Assembly (NCBI GenBank): GCA_900549675.1 | Contig: URPG01000085.1 | Coordinates: forward strand, 1 to 7,912 | Source of the DNA: an uncultured Oscillospiraceae bacterium | GTDB lineage: Bacteria; Bacillota; Clostridia; Oscillospirales; Acutalibacteraceae | DNA length: 7,912 nucleotides | Direction of reading: 5' to 3' | Part shown: positions 6,889 to 7,912 of the stretch, piece by piece | How the letters are laid out: every line of letters starts with the position of its first letter | Position numbering within the stretch: position 1 is the stretch's first letter | Made by a program: the position numbers and the translations under genes | Notes under the pieces: model-generated | What the model saw: only the letters and a program-made list of their open reading frames with translations | Database searches by the model: none | What the model was told of the DNA's origin: nothing

Positions 6889-7011
6889 TTAATATCCGTT
6901 TTTTTCAAACCACTGTATGAGATAATCGTTTTCCGTTACTCCTTCTCCATTCACAAATGCAACACCCATATAAATACCTGCATATTGTTTATTAGGAGCT
7001 AATATTTTCAC
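6889..7011 (-). CDS. Small YqbF-like phage protein (40 residues)
   Basis: A small gene with a strong ribosome site: GGAGG (7025-7021) lies 9 nt before a GTG start. The product begins KILAPNKQYAGIYMGVAFVN and ends YLIQWFEKNGY. This resembles the N-terminal domain of YqbF-type proteins encoded next to the capsid gene in skin/PBSX-like prophages: an Ile-rich start, a G-V-x-F-V-N-G block and a closing W-F-x-x-x-G-Y. Function is unknown. The usual neighbours (capsid before, head-tail connectors after) are missing. After the TAA the same frame stays open for 13 more codons (ending LLNQPADE, TAA at 6849-6847), so the protein may have been shortened. Confidence 0.65.
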   Translation of the reverse strand: MKILAPNKQYAGIYMGVAFVNGEGVTENDYLIQWFEKNGY

Positions 7012-7084
7012 AATAAATTTCCTCCACATTTTTTTGCTTTTTACTTTCTGATAATTGATACCAACTACAATTATAATTATAAAC

Positions 7085-7117
7085 GAATTAATCGAACATT
7101 GTGAATTAATCGAACAT
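7085..7117. repeat. 15-bp direct repeat with 18-bp period just after the regulator gene
   Basis: GAATTAATCGAACAT occurs at 7085-7099 and again at 7103-7117, separated by TGT. It starts 5 bp beyond the regulator's stop codon, where a phage operon would normally continue into terminase genes. Each copy read on the minus strand contains ATG-TTC-GAT-TAA. It could be a deletion scar or a small regulatory repeat. Confidence 0.75.
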
Positions 7118-7121
7118 AAGT

Positions 7122-7499
7122 TTATTTATTTAAAAATCTATTTAAATACATTCTGGCAGCATCAGGACTTTCACAATTCAATTTCGCTGCAATATCTCGC
7201 CATGAATCTCCATTTACATACATCCATGCAATTTGCCTAGCCTTAAAGTTAGGTAAAGAATTTATCCAGTCTTCAATTATCTTTGCCTCTTTTCTAAGAA
7301 AGGCAAGTCTTTCTGAACGTATAAGTGAGGGCCTTATCTTCTCATGTGTTTCTCCTTCAATTACTATATTACGCGTTGTATAAGGAAATTCTATTGATGA
7401 ACCTTTAACAATATCAGAACTATGCCTGGATAAATTCTCTATCTCAATTACAATATCCTGATATCTTTTTAATAATTCCCGCTTCAACTTTGTTTCCAC
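7122..7499 (-). CDS. Phage sigma-70 region-4-like regulator (late-gene activator type)
   Basis: A 125-residue soluble protein. The first half is helical (residues 5-25, 62-80) around the block VKGSSIEFPYTTRNIVIEG (31-49), which recurs in small regulators encoded just upstream of the terminase genes in Bacillota prophages. Residues about 84-122 (ARQIAWMYVNGDSWRDIAAKL, then SPDAARMYLNRFL) form a helix-turn-helix of sigma-70 region 4 type, with the W-x-x-I-A-x-x-L core and a recognition helix. It probably recruits RNA polymerase to the late promoter, as Xpf/ArpU-like proteins do; this is inferred. The GTG at 7499 has a ribosome site that is too close (GGAAAG immediately before it). A TTG four codons in (7487) has AAGGTGG at better spacing, so the true start may be there. 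An in-frame stop lies just upstream of the GTG. Confidence 0.75.
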   Translation of the reverse strand: METKLKRELLKRYQDIVIEIENLSRHSSDIVKGSSIEFPYTTRNIVIEGETHEKIRPSLIRSERLAFLRKEAKIIEDWINSLPNFKARQIAWMYVNGDSWRDIAAKLNCESPDAARMYLNRFLNK

Positions 7500-7630
7500 C
7501 TTTCCGAAATTTCTATATTTTTATTTTTGAACATTCAAAGAGTAAAATTATGAATTGATTTCACAGTATAAATAAAATATTTTACTGATAACTGGTGTAA
7601 AAAAATTTTTCATTTTTAAATAAATGTCTT

Positions 7631-7640
7631 AAACGGTGAC
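7631..7640. promoter_or_regulatory. Candidate repressor site 1 (AAACGGTGAC)
   Basis: The 9-base core AAACGGTGA is shared exactly with the site at 7668-7677, 37 bp apart, and GGTGAC recurs at 7759-7764. It lies downstream of the minus-strand promoter. Direct-repeat half-sites like this are typical repressor targets; binding is inferred. Confidence 0.45.
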
Positions 7641-7667
7641 TCAAAACATATTTTTTATAAATCAACC

Positions 7668-7677
7668 AAACGGTGAT
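7668..7677. promoter_or_regulatory. Candidate repressor site 2 (AAACGGTGAT)
   Basis: It covers the predicted transcription start of the minus-strand promoter, a good place for a repressor to block initiation, and shares AAACGGTGA with site 1. Confidence 0.45.
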
Positions 7678-7683
7678 AATTTA

Positions 7684-7712
7684 ATGGTAGCATTTGTTTT
7701 TATTTTTGTCAA
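7684..7712 (-). promoter_or_regulatory. Strong lytic-type promoter facing the prophage operon
   Basis: On the minus strand TTGACA (7712-7707) is followed after exactly 17 bp by TACCAT (7689-7684), preceded by TG at -15/-14 (TGCTACCAT), an extended -10. Transcription would start near 7677 and reach the sigma-like regulator after about 180 nt. Confidence 0.75.
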
Positions 7713-7728
7713 CTATATGGTTACAAAA
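7704..7728. promoter_or_regulatory. Imperfect 25-bp dyad over the -35 element
   Basis: TTTTGT (7704-7709) and ACAAAA (7723-7728) form the outer arms, with partial symmetry inside (CAAC/GGTT). The minus-strand TTGACA lies within it, so a protein bound here would occlude the promoter. The right half contains GGTTAC, one base from GGTGAC. Confidence 0.4.
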
Positions 7729-7750
7729 TTTAATTATTTTTTATTTTGTA

Positions 7751-7789
7751 TTGATTTTGGTGACAAACTATGCTTTAATTATATATAAA
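7751..7789 (+). promoter_or_regulatory. Candidate promoter of the repressor gene
   Basis: Two readings fit: TTGATT (7751-7756) with TTTAAT (7774-7779) at 17 bp, or GTGACA (7760-7765) with TATAAA (7784-7789) at 18 bp. The element TTTTGGTGAC (7755-7764) overlaps both -35 options, which would suit autoregulation. Confidence 0.45.
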
Positions 7790-7814
7790 CAAATGAATTA
7801 TATAGGAGGGTATT

Positions 7815-7912
7815 ATGTCCACATTTGGTAAGAATCTTCGCCTATTAAGAGAAAAACTAAATTATACCCAAGAAGAATTAGCCCAAAAACTAGACACTTC
7901 TAAACAAGTCAT
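7815..7912 (+). CDS. XRE/Cro-CI family phage repressor (partial, runs off the right edge)
   Basis: The first 32 residues are present: MSTFGKNLRLLREKLNYTQ, then EELAQKLDTSKQVI. This is the start of an XRE-type helix-turn-helix, with R-x-x-L-R-E, the T-Q-E-E-L-A helix and the recognition helix beginning at TSKQV. The ribosome site AGGAGGG ends 4 nt before the ATG. Its place next to a divergent strong promoter and repeated sites marks it as the probable lysogeny repressor. Whether it has a C-terminal peptidase domain (SOS-cleavable) or is a short repressor cannot be seen. Confidence 0.88.
   Translation, partial: MSTFGKNLRLLREKLNYTQEELAQKLDTSKQV

Larger units (their letters stand above)
7500..7814. 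promoter_or_regulatory. Divergent control region between regulator operon and repressor
   Basis: This 315-bp, very AT-rich spacer holds the minus-strand promoter, the candidate repressor promoter and repeated GGTGA-type sites. The part nearest the regulator (7500-7620) shows no gene: short frames there (for example 7613-7548, 21 codons) lack ribosome sites. In a complete temperate phage a cro-like gene and early genes would lie between the rightward-type promoter and the regulator; none is present. Confidence 0.7.
3040..7912. mobile_element. Reduced PBSX/skin-like prophage remnant (right end outside the window)
   Basis: The segment has phage logic: a repressor facing a divergent promoter, a late-type regulator, a YqbF-like small protein, baseplate genes, fibre genes and a terminator, in the usual left-to-right phage order. 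Terminase, portal, capsid, connectors, sheath, tube, tape measure and lysis genes are missing, and only about 4.7 kb separates the promoter from the terminator. No attachment site or integrase is visible; an integrase would have to lie past the right edge. Confidence 0.75.

Noticed and set aside
7085..7117. CRISPR-like array or tRNA T-loop attachment site (repeat contains TCGAAC)
   Set aside because: Only two copies with a 3-bp gap, so not CRISPR. No tRNA fold surrounds it, so no support for an attachment site.
7055..7240. Plus-strand frame of 61 codons across the repeat and regulator
   Set aside because: Antisense to the regulator, Ile/Asn/His-rich, no ribosome site, overlaps the direct repeat.
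7548..7613. 21-residue minus-strand frame in the control region (starts MKNFFTP)
   Set aside because: No ribosome site and AT-rich low-complexity composition; considered as a cro relic but lacks any helix-turn-helix.

Overview
The window looks like a chromosome piece from a low-GC Gram-positive bacterium (Bacillota, most likely a Clostridia-type anaerobe). The reasons are AT-rich spacers, strong AGGAGG-like ribosome sites, frequent GTG and TTG starts, a Gram-positive exosortase (XrtG type), and phage genes of the Bacillus PBSX/skin type. All complete genes lie on the minus strand. Only the repressor at the right edge is on the plus strand.

Left part (1-2950, host-like). Reading in the direction of transcription, a sodium:solute symporter gene of the NSS/SNF family (2874-1501) ends at a good intrinsic terminator (1422-1456). 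A near-consensus promoter (1381-1352) then starts a new unit with a leader of about 260 nt. This unit encodes a secreted protein with a C-terminal Firmicu-CTERM sorting signal. An ATGA overlap follows, then an exosortase-family protein that runs off the left edge with its catalytic Cys visible. The two genes read as a dedicated sorting enzyme and its single substrate.

Right part (about 3040-7912, prophage remnant). A repressor gene starts at 7815 on the plus strand. It faces a strong divergent promoter (7712-7684) with repeated GGTGAC-type candidate operator sites. Downstream on the minus strand come a sigma-70 region-4-like phage regulator (7499-7122), a 40-residue YqbF-like protein (7011-6889), a baseplate gene (6793-5633), an XkdU/YmfQ baseplate protein (5655-5113), a short tail-fibre-type protein (5116-4691) and a fibronectin-III-like protein with a 13-residue C-terminal repeat (4677-3115). 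An intrinsic terminator (3089-3040) closes the operon.

The main result is that this PBSX-like operon appears collapsed. Early/replication genes, terminase, portal, capsid, connectors, sheath, tube, tape measure, early baseplate and lysis genes are all absent where they would be expected. The baseplate gene reads as an in-frame chimera: about 110 residues of a tail-terminator (DUF6838-type) protein joined to a baseplate J protein that has lost its N-terminus. Either this is a prophage that decayed by successive deletions while keeping its frames open, or it is a reduced element that retains a control switch and receptor-binding parts. Sequence alone cannot decide between these.
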